Shown in pieces: positions 44,045 to 52,310 of a stretch of 64,000 nt of DNA. The notes under the pieces were generated by a model. That model did no database searches. It worked only from the letters and a program-made list of their open reading frames with translations, and was not told the origin of the DNA. Both the position numbers and the translations under genes were made by a program. Numbering within the stretch: position 1 is the first letter of the stretch; each line of letters opens with the position of its first letter. Source of the DNA: Dehalococcoidia bacterium (GTDB lineage Bacteria > Chloroflexota > Dehalococcoidia > DSTF01 > JACRBR01); the NCBI GenBank assembly GCA_040902535.1, contig JBBDXD010000009.1, forward strand, positions 1 through 64,000. The letters run 5' to 3'.

Positions 44045-45634
44045 TTACGAGAACTTGGTGACGCGAACCGAGATCAGGTTCGGGATGTCAGAGAGTTTGT
44101 CGACGAGTTCAGTCGGAATCGGATCGTCGATGCCGACGGCCATGAGCGCCTTGCCACGCACCGCGGTACGCCCGACGCGCATGAAGCTGATGTTGATGTC
44201 GTGCTCGCCGAGGAAGGTGCCGACGGCGCCGATCATGCCCGGACGGTCCTGGTTCTCGCAGAGCAGCAGCCAACCGTCCCCCGGCGGCACGTCTACCCAG
44301 AAGTCGTTGATCGCGACGATGTGCGGTCCATCGTGCGCAATCGTGCCCGTTACGTCGGTATCGCCCGTGCGCGTGTGTATATGTACGCGAATCAGGTTGG
44401 CGTAAATCTCCTCCGCCGGGCCCTTACGCTCGACGATGCGCATGCCGCGGTGCTCCGCGATCAGGTTCGCGTTGACGATCGTGACGTTCTCTTCGGTGAT
44501 CGGGCCAAGCAGGCCGCGGATCACCGCCGCCTTCAACGCCGTGGTGTCGTAGTTCGCGATCTCTCCGAGGTATTCGATCTCGATGTTCTCGAGCTGGCCG
44601 GCCGAAAGCTGCGTCGCCAGCGTGGCCACCTTCTCGGCGACCGGGACATAGGGCGCAAGCAGTGTCATCGTTTCGGCGGCGATCATTGGCGCGTTGACCG
44701 CATAGAGCGCGGGCTCTCCCCGTAAGATCGCAACGATCTGGTGCGCCACGTCGACGGCGACGCGCTCCTGGGCCTCGGCCGTGGACGCGCCCAGGTGCGG
44801 CGTGATGATGATGCGGTCGTGGTGCAATACCTTCGCCGCCATGTCCGGCGGCTCCTCCGGAAAGACATCCAGTGCGGCGCCAGCGATGCGATCCTCATCC
44901 AGCGCACGCACCAGTGCCGCGATGTCGATCAAGTCACCGCGTGCAGTATTGATGAGCCGTGCCGAAGGCTTCATCTTCGCGATCTGCGCATCGCCGATGA
45001 GATGCTTGGTCTGCGGAGTCAGGATCGTGTGCAGCGTCACGAAGTCGGCCTGCGCCAGTAAGTCGTCGAGCGTTTCGACGAGCTCGACGCCCAGCATCTG
45101 CGCGCGCTCCGGGGACACAAACGGATCATGCGCGATCACGTGCATGTCCAGGCCTTTGCCGCGCCGGGCGACCTCGGACCCGACCTGGCCGAGGCCAACC
45201 ACGCCAAGCGTCTTTCCTCGCAGCTCGACGCCGACGAACTTCGCGCGCTGCCAGGCGCCGCCACGCAGCGAGGCGTCCGCCTCCGGGACGTGGCGCGCCA
45301 GCGCGAGCATCAGTGCTACGGTGTGCTCGGCGGCAGAGATCGTGTTGCCGAGCGGCGCATTCACGACGATGACGCCACGCTCCGTCGCGGCAGTGAGGTC
45401 GATATTGTCGACGCCGACGCCCGCGCGTCCGACTGCGCGAAGCTGCTTCGCGGCGGCAAACACCTCGGCCGAGACCTTCGTTTCGCTCCGCACGACGAGC
45501 GCGTCGTATCGGCCGATAATCGCAACCAGTTCGCCGGTCGACAGCCCCGTGCGAACGTCGACATCAGCGTCTCGCTTGAGGATGTCGATGCCGTCCTGAG
45601 CGATCGGGTCTGCAACGAGGATCTTGTGCATCAT
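44045..45634 (-). CDS. serA: D-3-phosphoglycerate dehydrogenase
   Basis: 529 residues, the long form. Rossmann NAD motif VVGLGQVGSEVARRG, catalytic Arg in INTARGDLID, catalytic His in HLGASTAEAQ, then the intervening ASB domain and a C-terminal ACT domain (LLCENQDRPGMIGAVGTFL) for serine feedback. It catalyses the first step of serine synthesis. It lies downstream of a class V aminotransferase that fits the second step, with a hairpin between them. Confidence 0.96.
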   Translation of the reverse strand: MMHKILVADPIAQDGIDILKRDADVDVRTGLSTGELVAIIGRYDALVVRSETKVSAEVFAAAKQLRAVGRAGVGVDNIDLTAATERGVIVVNAPLGNTISAAEHTVALMLALARHVPEADASLRGGAWQRAKFVGVELRGKTLGVVGLGQVGSEVARRGKGLDMHVIAHDPFVSPERAQMLGVELVETLDDLLAQADFVTLHTILTPQTKHLIGDAQIAKMKPSARLINTARGDLIDIAALVRALDEDRIAGAALDVFPEEPPDMAAKVLHHDRIIITPHLGASTAEAQERVAVDVAHQIVAILRGEPALYAVNAPMIAAETMTLLAPYVPVAEKVATLATQLSAGQLENIEIEYLGEIANYDTTALKAAVIRGLLGPITEENVTIVNANLIAEHRGMRIVERKGPAEEIYANLIRVHIHTRTGDTDVTGTIAHDGPHIVAINDFWVDVPPGDGWLLLCENQDRPGMIGAVGTFLGEHDINISFMRVGRTAVRGKALMAVGIDDPIPTELVDKLSDIPNLISVRVTKFS

Positions 45635-45671
45635 GCCCCCAATGAGTATCCGGCAGCCGCCGGAACATCAA

Positions 45672-45697
45672 GAAGGGCAGCCATTGGGCTGCCCTTC
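45672..45697 (-). terminator. Hairpin between aminotransferase and serA
   Basis: GAAGGGCAGCC-attg-GGCTGCCCTTC, 11-bp perfect stem, just downstream of the aminotransferase stop. On the minus strand it is followed by a short T-containing stretch. It probably reduces read-through into serA. Confidence 0.7.
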
Positions 45698-45725
45698 GCG
45701 ATTCGTTGTACGAATGCCGCCCTTG

Positions 45726-46844
45726 CTATGCAGTAGCTCCCACTCCCGACGGCGAGAATCCGACGCGCGGCAACGCGAGCTTGAGCGCATCGAAACACGC
45801 CCGCAGGTCGGCTTCGGACACGAGACCGAGATGCCCGATGCGGAAGATCTTGCCCGTGAGCGGGCCCTGGCCACCGGCGAGCACGGTGTTGTACTCGGTG
45901 CGCATCATTTTCGTCAGCGCCGAGCCATCGATGCCGTCGGGCACACGGACAGCCGTGACGGTGTTCGATGCGACGCGCTCATCGGCCAGGAGCTTCAGTC
46001 CAAGCGCCTTGACGTTCTCGCGCGTAAACCTGCCGAGCTTTTCGTGGCGCGCGTGAATCGCTGAAAGGCCCTCCGCCTCGAGCTTGCGAAGCGCGACGTC
46101 CATCGCGAAGTAGACAGAGATGGCGGGCGTCCAGGGCGTCTGGCTCTTTTCCAGGTATGACTTCGCCTTCTTGTAGTCGAAGTAATAGCGCGGAATGGTC
46201 GCCGTCTCGATGGCGTCCCAGGCGCGCCTGCTCACGGAGACCATCGCCATGCCCGGTGGCACCATCCAACCCTTTTGCGAGCCGGTAAACACAACGTCCA
46301 GGTCCCACGCGTCGATCGGCAGCGGCACGGAGCCCAGGCTGCTGATCGCGTCGACGAGGATGAGAATCTCCGGCCGCGCCGTGCGAATTACCTTCGCAAT
46401 CGCCTCAAGGTCGTTGGTGACGCCCGTCGAAGTCTCGTTGTGCGTCACCATGACGGCCTTGTACGACGCGTCCTTCTTGAGCGCGTCTGCGACGGCCTGT
46501 GGGTCGGCGGCGGTGCCCTCCTCGAACGAAAGCTTCTCGACATCGACGCCATACGTCCGCGCGATGTCCGCAAACCGATCGCCGAAGACGCCGATCGAAA
46601 CGACGAGCCCCCTGTCACCCGGCGAGAGCGTGTTCACGACCGCCGCCTCGATTGCGCCGGTGCCGGCGGATGTCAGCGTCAGCACGTCATTCTTCGTCTC
46701 GAAGAGATGCTGCAGGCTGGCGGTGATGCGCTCGATGATCTCCGCGAATTCTGGCCCGCGGTGGTTGATCATCTGGCGCGACATCGCCTGCAGGACGTCA
46801 TCAGGGCACGGCGTCGGACCGGGTATGCGGAGGTTGACGGACAC
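45726..46844 (-). CDS. Class V aminotransferase (serine/alanine-glyoxylate type)
   Basis: 372 residues. The fold-type I PLP pattern is clear: LRIPGPTPCPDDVLQAM at the start, VTHNETSTGV, VDAISSLG and the PLP-lysine segment FTGSQKGWMVPPG. With serA next to it, it probably makes phosphoserine from phosphohydroxypyruvate, a role such enzymes take in lineages lacking canonical SerC. GTG 46844 follows AAGGAG by 6 nt. Confidence 0.9.
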   Translation of the reverse strand: MSVNLRIPGPTPCPDDVLQAMSRQMINHRGPEFAEIIERITASLQHLFETKNDVLTLTSAGTGAIEAAVVNTLSPGDRGLVVSIGVFGDRFADIARTYGVDVEKLSFEEGTAADPQAVADALKKDASYKAVMVTHNETSTGVTNDLEAIAKVIRTARPEILILVDAISSLGSVPLPIDAWDLDVVFTGSQKGWMVPPGMAMVSVSRRAWDAIETATIPRYYFDYKKAKSYLEKSQTPWTPAISVYFAMDVALRKLEAEGLSAIHARHEKLGRFTRENVKALGLKLLADERVASNTVTAVRVPDGIDGSALTKMMRTEYNTVLAGGQGPLTGKIFRIGHLGLVSEADLRACFDALKLALPRVGFSPSGVGATA

Positions 46845-47045
46845 GTGAGGCTCCTTCTCGGAGGGTCGGGCCGGGGACGAGAGGAGATTGTGCCCGCCCT
46901 CACATAGCAGGGGCATGATATGGAAGTGCGCCACACGGATCAAGGATGGCGACGCCCCAGCGCACGTCGGCGAGCGGGACCTGCGACCTGCCCGCACGAA
47001 GGCATTATTAACGCCCGCCGAAGAGCATCATCAGGCGTGACGCCG

Positions 47046-47084
47046 GAAAAAATGAATGATGCCGGCTCGTCTGAAGCCGGCATC
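47046..47084 (-). terminator. Rho-independent terminator of Flp pilin 1
   Basis: On the minus strand, a 10-bp stem GATGCCGGCT/AGCCGGCATC is followed shortly by TTTTTT (47046-47051 on the plus strand are A). It lies 20 bp after the pilin stop. Confidence 0.88.
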
Positions 47085-47103
47085 AGTCTGATCCGTCGAG
47101 ATG

Positions 47104-47331
47104 CTACGCGCAGGGCCCCGTGTTACCGGCGCCGCTGATGCACTCGGTCGCGTTGTCGAACGCGCCGACGATCGCTTCGCGGAACGCGACACCCGCCGCC
47201 ACGACCACCGCAACGGCGATGACCGCCATGATCAGACCGTACTCAGCGAGCGTCTGACCGTCTTCATCTTCGAACCGTGTCTTGAGGCCCTGCAAGGCCA
47301 CAAGCACTCGAAGCGCTACGTCGTTCACCAT
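47104..47331 (-). CDS. Flp/Fap-type pilin (copy 1)
   Basis: 75 residues. A basic N-terminus is followed by the Flp motif EDGQTLAEYGLIMAVIAVAV, in which the Gly/Glu-Tyr pair marks prepilin peptidase cleavage, then a hydrophobic helix and a short tail with two cysteines (TECISGAGNTGPC). It would polymerise into type IVc pili through a Tad machine not present in this window. GGGGGAAG precedes the ATG. Near-identical in its core to the neighbouring pilin. Confidence 0.92.
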   Translation of the reverse strand: MVNDVALRVLVALQGLKTRFEDEDGQTLAEYGLIMAVIAVAVVVAAGVAFREAIVGAFDNATECISGAGNTGPCA

Positions 47332-47361
47332 GTGCTTCCCCCTGCTTACTCGATGGGTAGC

Positions 47362-47397
47362 GGAGAGGAGCGGCGAGCTATGACGCCGCTCCTCTCC
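47362..47397 (-). terminator. Hairpin between the two Flp pilin genes
   Basis: 14-bp perfect stem GGAGAGGAGCGGCG with loop agctatga, downstream of pilin copy 2 and before copy 1. No U-tract. It could end or partially attenuate the transcript, or protect its 3' end. Confidence 0.75.
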
Positions 47398-47434
47398 AAG
47401 ATGTCCTTACCGGACAATGCGCTTTCGCGCCGGC

Positions 47435-47662
47435 TTACGTCGGCGAGCAGCCGGCCGTCGTGCCGCTCAGACAGTCCGTCGCGTCCGTGAACGCACCGAC
47501 GATCGCTTCGCGGAACGCGACACCCGCCGCCACGACCACCGCAACCGCGATGACCGCCATGATCAGACCATACTCTGCGAGCGTCTGACCGTGCTCATCT
47601 TCCATCTTTGCCTTGAGCCCCTGCAGGGCAACAAGGACCCGAATTGCCAGCTCGTTCACCAT
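47435..47662 (-). CDS. Flp/Fap-type pilin (copy 2)
   Basis: 75 residues, paralogue of copy 1: EHGQTLAEYGLIMAVIAVAV and the following helix are the same, while the N-terminal helix (LKAKMEDEH) and the C-terminal tail (TDCLSGTTAGCSPT) differ. ATG 47662 follows GGGGGAACCGGA. It is the first gene of the pair and has the long regulatory region upstream. Confidence 0.92.
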   Translation of the reverse strand: MVNELAIRVLVALQGLKAKMEDEHGQTLAEYGLIMAVIAVAVVVAAGVAFREAIVGAFTDATDCLSGTTAGCSPT

Positions 47663-48003
47663 TCCGGTTCCCCCTTGTGACAAAAGACCTGGTCGAGAGC
47701 ACCCAGGTTCTCATTGTGGCCCCCCGGATTTGGTGGGGCGCCGCCCGGCTCTCGAAAGCGGGCGGGTCCAACCTTCTGTCCCTCACTCGTCTGCCCTCGC
47801 CTTACGGCCGGAGGACCTTAGGGTTGGTCATTAGGAGTTTCGACGCGCAGACGCAGACCTTTAGGGGTGACTTAAGGGAAAACACCGGGAAATTTAGGGG
47901 TTATTTTGCAATTGGTGCGGGGCGCGCACGTTCCCACCGCCGGTGACCATGTCCCCTATCGGGGCGGTCCGTAGCGCGGCCGATACTCGCATCGGGGAAC
48001 TGC
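47663..48003. promoter_or_regulatory. Divergent regulatory region upstream of the pilins
   Basis: 341 bp without a gene, between the pilins and a divergent membrane protein gene. From 47817 to 47902 it has five related AT-containing motifs on the plus strand: TTAGGGTT (47818), TTAGGAGT (47831), TTAGGGGT (47861), TTAAGGGA (47872) and TTAGGGGT (47894). The last three are spaced 11 and 22 bp, one and two helical turns. The pilin-proximal part can form hairpins, for example CCTGG...CCAGG around 47691-47714. It looks like an operator array. Confidence 0.6.
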
Positions 48004-49659
48004 ATGCAACGCCACGTCGAACACCACGGTCCGGCCGCGACCGTAGCGCCGTCGCGGCGCCTGAGAATCGTGACGCCGGCCGCGGCGAGCGATGCGTCGG
48101 CGCGCCGATATCGGATCGCGCTCGCTGCGATCCTGGGTCTCGCGTTCGTGATTCGCGCCGCGTTCGTGCTGGGCGCGGACTTCCCCCTGAACGATGGCGG
48201 CATGTTTTTCCAAATGACGCGTGACCTTCAGGCCAACGGCTATGCGCTGCCCGAGTTCACGTCGTACAACGGCGGCGAGATCCCGTTCACCTATCCGCCC
48301 CTCGGCTTCTACGTCGCCGCCGCCCTCGACGACCTAACGCCCCTGGCGCTCGTCGATGTGTTTCGCGTACTGCCGCTGGTCGCAAGCTGCGCCATTGCGT
48401 GCGCCTTCCTGATCCTCGCCCGGACGATGTTGCCGAGCAGGCTCCACGTTATCACGGCGCTCGTCGCGTTCGTCACGCTGCCGGCGGCCTTTCAGTGGAT
48501 GCTGATGGGCGGCGGCATTACGCGCGCTCCGGGATTCGTATTCGCGCTGCTTGCGATCGCTCTGGTCAACCGTACGTTCGAGCGCCGCAGCCTCACTGAC
48601 GCGATGCTCGCCGGAGCGCTCGGCGGGCTGGCGATGCTCAGCCACCTCGAGATGGGGCTCGTCGTCGCCTACTCATCCGCGCTGTTCATTCTGGCGAAGG
48701 GCCGCACTCCGGAAGGGGTGCGGCTGGCGTTCGTGATGCTGATTGCCGGCGCCGTGATCGTGGCGCCATGGGCGGCGGTGGTGACGGCACGGCACGGGCT
48801 CACGCCATATCTCGCGGCGGCGCAGTCCGGCAACTCCAACGTCTTCGCGCCCATCATGTCGCTGCTGCGCTACCAGGCGACGATCGAGCCGTTCTTTCAG
48901 CTCACGGGCGCGCTCTCGCTGGTCGGCGCGTGCTGGCTCCTGGCGCGGCGCCAGTTCCTGCTTCCCGCGTGGCTCGTCGCGACGGCCGTGTTCGACAGCC
49001 GCGTGTTTCCGACGAGTGCAAGCTTCATCGTCGCGATGATGGCCGCCTACGCCGTCGTCGACGTGCTGCTGCCCTTGCTGCGCGGCATCCGATCCGCTGC
49101 TGCCGACGCAAGTAGCGCGGACGTTACGCGAAGCGCGCCGCGGTGGCTGGCGCCTACTGCCGTCTGCCTCGGCGTGGCGTACATGCTGCTGTCCGCCGTC
49201 GCGACGTCGCCCCGGCTGCTCACGGGCGTGACGATCGACGAACGAGCAGGCATGGATTGGGTCGAGGAGAACACGCCTGAGGCAAGCACATTTGCCGTCG
49301 TCTCAGGCGATCGGTGGCCCATCGATCGGACATCGGAGTGGTTCCCGGCGCTGGCCGGACGCAGGAGTGTCGCGACGGTGCAGGGCGCGGAGTGGCTGCC
49401 TAACGGCGCGTTTCGAGCGGCGATATCGGATTACGACGCACTCCAGGTGTGCGCCGATCGTGACGGGGAGTGCCTTCAAGAGTGGGCGGACTCTACCGCC
49501 CGTTCGTTCGACTACGTCTACATCCCGAAGCTCCCGACCAGGTATGCCGGCCCCGGCGAGGAACGCTGCTGCCTGACGCTCGAACGCTTCCTCAGGCAGG
49601 ACGCGGCGTACCGGCTCGCGTTCGACGGCCCGGGGGCCGTGATCTTCGAGCGCAGATAG
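48004..49659 (+). CDS. GT-C/ArnT-like membrane protein
   Basis: 551 residues with about ten membrane helices and a C-terminal soluble domain of about 150 residues (from DERAGMDWVEENTPE). The first outside loop carries DFPLNDGGMFFQM, the acidic pair typical of GT-C glycosyltransferases that use polyprenyl-phosphate sugars. It probably glycosylates an envelope protein or lipid; TadG and pilins are possible acceptors (inference). No strong ribosome site at ATG 48004. Confidence 0.75.
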   Translation: MQRHVEHHGPAATVAPSRRLRIVTPAAASDASARRYRIALAAILGLAFVIRAAFVLGADFPLNDGGMFFQMTRDLQANGYALPEFTSYNGGEIPFTYPPLGFYVAAALDDLTPLALVDVFRVLPLVASCAIACAFLILARTMLPSRLHVITALVAFVTLPAAFQWMLMGGGITRAPGFVFALLAIALVNRTFERRSLTDAMLAGALGGLAMLSHLEMGLVVAYSSALFILAKGRTPEGVRLAFVMLIAGAVIVAPWAAVVTARHGLTPYLAAAQSGNSNVFAPIMSLLRYQATIEPFFQLTGALSLVGACWLLARRQFLLPAWLVATAVFDSRVFPTSASFIVAMMAAYAVVDVLLPLLRGIRSAAADASSADVTRSAPRWLAPTAVCLGVAYMLLSAVATSPRLLTGVTIDERAGMDWVEENTPEASTFAVVSGDRWPIDRTSEWFPALAGRRSVATVQGAEWLPNGAFRAAISDYDALQVCADRDGECLQEWADSTARSFDYVYIPKLPTRYAGPGEERCCLTLERFLRQDAAYRLAFDGPGAVIFERR

Positions 49660-49666
49660 CGCCGCA

Positions 49667-49702
49667 GGTCGTCCTCGAGCAGAACCTAGCGCTAGGACGA
49701 CC
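49667..49702 (+). terminator. Hairpin after the GT-C gene
   Basis: GGTCGTCCT (49667-49675) pairs with AGGACGACC (49694-49702). The loop holds a second small palindrome CCTAGCGCTAGG. Probable transcript end, between this gene and tRNA-Val on the opposite strand. Confidence 0.6.
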
Positions 49703-49725
49703 AAAGCCACGAAGCGTTGGAGAAG

Positions 49726-49802
49726 TGGTGGGCGATGCAGGACTCGAACCTGCGGCCTTCTCGGTGTAAGCGAGACGCTCTAGCCAACTGAGCTAATCGC
49801 CC
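49726..49802 (-). tRNA. tRNA-Val (anticodon TAC)
   Basis: 77-nt cloverleaf with encoded CCA. Acceptor GGGCGAT pairs with ATCGCCC, anticodon stem TCTCG/CGAGA encloses CTTACAC (anticodon TAC), T loop GTTCGAGTC. No integrated element is attached to its 3' end. Confidence 0.96.
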
Positions 49803-49928
49803 TAAGGGAAGACACGCATCGTAGCGAGGCCGCGCCGGCGCCTGCAAGCACGTTGTGAGGCTGTTGGGGGTGCAGGCACCTAGCCCGCGCGATCAACCAC
49901 GTTCGGAGAGGTACCGATCATTCTGGCA

Positions 49929-51170
49929 ATGGACGCACGCCTTCCACAGATCGGCACGATCGATGTGCCGGGGCGGCTTCGGCGCAACCCCGCTGCTGCG
50001 GTGTGGGCGCGCTTTGATTCGTTCCTGGAGAGCGGCAACTTCTCGATGGACCGCAACTTTCTCATCGTACGGCCGGTGATTGCCCTCCTGGTGGCCGCAT
50101 CGGTATTTCTGCAGGGCACGACGCTCCCCGGGCGTAACGCGGTCCTCGCGGCGTGCGCAACTGCCTGCGTATACAACGGACTCTTCGCATACCTGGTGCT
50201 GCGCCGCAGGCTCAAGCTTCTGCGCGGCGTTTCGCTCGTCTTCGACAACCTCATCGTCATCGTGCCGACGATCTTCGTGTACAGGGCGATGGGTAACGCC
50301 GGATACGAGTCGGACTTATGGCTGCTCTTCATGACATTGATCGTCACGAACGCCTTGAACTACGGACCCATCGGCACGCTGTTTTTTACGACGCTCTGGA
50401 CCGGACTGTTCGTGACAATGACGCTGCTATTTTTTGACGCCGATTCGTACTCTCGAGAGCACCTGTCGATGCGGCTTGTGTTCTTCGTCCTCACCGGCTT
50501 TTGCTCGCTCTCGCTGGCAGGCGAGATCCGCAAGCGCAGCGTCACGCTGGAACGCAAGTCGCGCCAAACGCTCGGCATGCTCGCGAATATCGTCGAGGCG
50601 CGTGACACAGACGCGGGCCAGCACCTGCGGCACATCGAGCATTACTCGCGCGTACTGGCGCTGCAGATGGGGCTCGACGAGCGCGTGGCGAACGAGATCG
50701 CCTACGCGGCGATGATCCATGACGTCGGCAAGGCGCAGGTGGCAGATGCGATCCTGCAGAAGCCGGGCGCCCTGACACCGGCCGAACGCCGCGAAATCGA
50801 AAAACACACGCTGTGGGGCCACGAACTGCTCGCCGAGAATGAAGAGTTCTCGACAGCGTGCGCGGTGACGCGCTCCCACCACGAACGTTGGGACGGCACC
50901 GGCTACCCCGACGGTCTGGCGGGCGAGGCGATTCCGCTCGCGGCGCGGATCACGGCTGTCGCGGACGTGTACGACGCGCTCGTGAGCCAGCGGCCATACA
51001 AGCCTGCGTGGCCGGCGAGCGAGGCCGTCGATGAAATTCGCCGCGTGCGGGGCACGCACCTCGATCCGGCCGTCGTCGATGCCTTCCTGACCCTCTACGA
51101 CTGCGGCGTGCTGCGGCAACTGGAGGAGCAGATGCGCTTCGCGCCCGGTGGGGATCGGCTGGCAGCGTAA
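49929..51170 (+). CDS. HD-GYP domain membrane protein, probable c-di-GMP phosphodiesterase
   Basis: 413 residues. Roughly five membrane helices (about 45-195), then a cytoplasmic HD-GYP domain: ARDTDAGQHLRHIEHYS, MIHDVGKAQVADAIL with the HD pair, HTLWGHELL, and HHERWDGTGYPDGLAGEAIP with the GYP motif, then ITAVADVYDALVS. It should hydrolyse c-di-GMP. The membrane part may sense a signal. The start is uncertain because no close ribosome site is seen. Confidence 0.9.
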   Translation: MDARLPQIGTIDVPGRLRRNPAAAVWARFDSFLESGNFSMDRNFLIVRPVIALLVAASVFLQGTTLPGRNAVLAACATACVYNGLFAYLVLRRRLKLLRGVSLVFDNLIVIVPTIFVYRAMGNAGYESDLWLLFMTLIVTNALNYGPIGTLFFTTLWTGLFVTMTLLFFDADSYSREHLSMRLVFFVLTGFCSLSLAGEIRKRSVTLERKSRQTLGMLANIVEARDTDAGQHLRHIEHYSRVLALQMGLDERVANEIAYAAMIHDVGKAQVADAILQKPGALTPAERREIEKHTLWGHELLAENEEFSTACAVTRSHHERWDGTGYPDGLAGEAIPLAARITAVADVYDALVSQRPYKPAWPASEAVDEIRRVRGTHLDPAVVDAFLTLYDCGVLRQLEEQMRFAPGGDRLAA

Positions 51171-51369
51171 CGCCACGGCGTCCGCGTCCCGACGGGATGC
51201 CACGACCAAAATTGATCGCGCGGCCGTTGGTATCTACACTCGCCTTGTACACCGCTTCGCTCCGCGTGCGCCTGCAACGCCGTTTCGGGGCGGCAGTAGT
51301 ACTCCTGAGATCTTGTTCGATGGAGCGGGGCGCACGGACGCTTCCTCGAACGCGACGAAAGGCGTGTCG

Positions 51370-51834
51370 ATGATGGACAAGCAGACCGCACTTGCAAAGC
51401 TCGACGAACAGTTCAACGCGCTGCTCACGTCGATCAAGGGGCTTGACGAGGCCACGATGTCGCAGCAGTTCTACGGTGATTGGAACGTCAAAGACATCCT
51501 GGCGCACATAGCGGGTTGGCAGCACACCATGCGCGAGGCGATGGAGCGCATGGCGCGGGGCGAAAAGCCCGTCCCGGAAGGCGTCGACTACACCGATGCC
51601 GACGCATGGAACGCCGGCTTTGCTTCGGCGATGAAGGCCCAGAACGCTGAGACGATCATCGCGAACCTGCGACAGGCATACGCCAACTACGCGCGTGCCG
51701 CGGCGGCTATCCCGAACGACCGCTACGGCGAAGGCAAGACGATCAACCGGCTTCTCGAGGCGAGCGGCTATGGCCACATCCAGGAGCACCTGCCGGAGAT
51801 CCAGTCCTTCGCCTCCGGGAAAGCGCCCCGGTAG
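51370..51834 (+). CDS. ClbS/DfsB-like four-helix (DinB-fold) protein
   Basis: 154 residues. Signatures are WNVKDILAHIAGWQHTMREAM and the later TINRLLEASGYGHIQEHLPEI, which match the ClbS/DfsB group of small DinB-fold proteins, some of which detoxify reactive metabolites. The ATG follows AAAGGCG. Third DinB-fold gene in this window. Confidence 0.8.
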   Translation: MMDKQTALAKLDEQFNALLTSIKGLDEATMSQQFYGDWNVKDILAHIAGWQHTMREAMERMARGEKPVPEGVDYTDADAWNAGFASAMKAQNAETIIANLRQAYANYARAAAAIPNDRYGEGKTINRLLEASGYGHIQEHLPEIQSFASGKAPR

Positions 51835-51887
51835 CGCCTGCGCGGCGATTTCGCCAGAGCGGGGCCTCGGATACACTCCGACTCGCC

Positions 51888-52310
51888 ATGATCAAGAAGG
51901 TGCATCACGTCGGCATCGTCGTGCGCGAGATGGAGCAAGCCATGCGCTTTTATCGCGACACGCTTGGACTGCGCGTCCACAAGCTCGAAACCATCGCAGA
52001 CCAGGGCGTACACGCGGCGCTGCTCACGCTCGGCGATAGTGAGATCGAACTGCTCGAACCCTTCACGGCGGATACGGGCGTCGCGCGCTACCTGGAAAGC
52101 AGAGGCGAGGGGTTGCACCACGTCTGCTTTCAGGTCGACAGCGTGGATCGCGATCTCGACGCCCTCAAGGAGCGCCAGATCGAACTCATCGACGAGACGC
52201 CGCGCGTCGGCCTCGCGGGGCGCATCTGTTTCCTCCATCCACGGGCATTGGACGGGACGCTCGTCGAGTTGTGCGAACCGATCGACGCCGCCCGTGAGGC
52301 GCCAGTATGA
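51888..52310 (+). CDS. mce: Methylmalonyl-CoA epimerase
   Basis: 140 residues, one vicinal-oxygen-chelate module pair. Metal ligands are visible as KVHHVGIVV (His), SEIELLEP (Glu), LHHVCFQVD (His) and GTLVELCEP (Glu). It interconverts the (S)- and (R)-forms of methylmalonyl-CoA in propionate metabolism. It overlaps the next VOC gene by 4 bp and lies 1.4 kb before the mutase B12 subunit and MeaB. Confidence 0.88.
   Translation: MIKKVHHVGIVVREMEQAMRFYRDTLGLRVHKLETIADQGVHAALLTLGDSEIELLEPFTADTGVARYLESRGEGLHHVCFQVDSVDRDLDALKERQIELIDETPRVGLAGRICFLHPRALDGTLVELCEPIDAAREAPV

Noticed and set aside
47663-47817. c-di-GMP riboswitch in front of the Flp pilins
   Set aside because: A hairpin with a GAAA-like loop and G-rich segments looked suggestive, but the conserved core of the GEMM class is absent.
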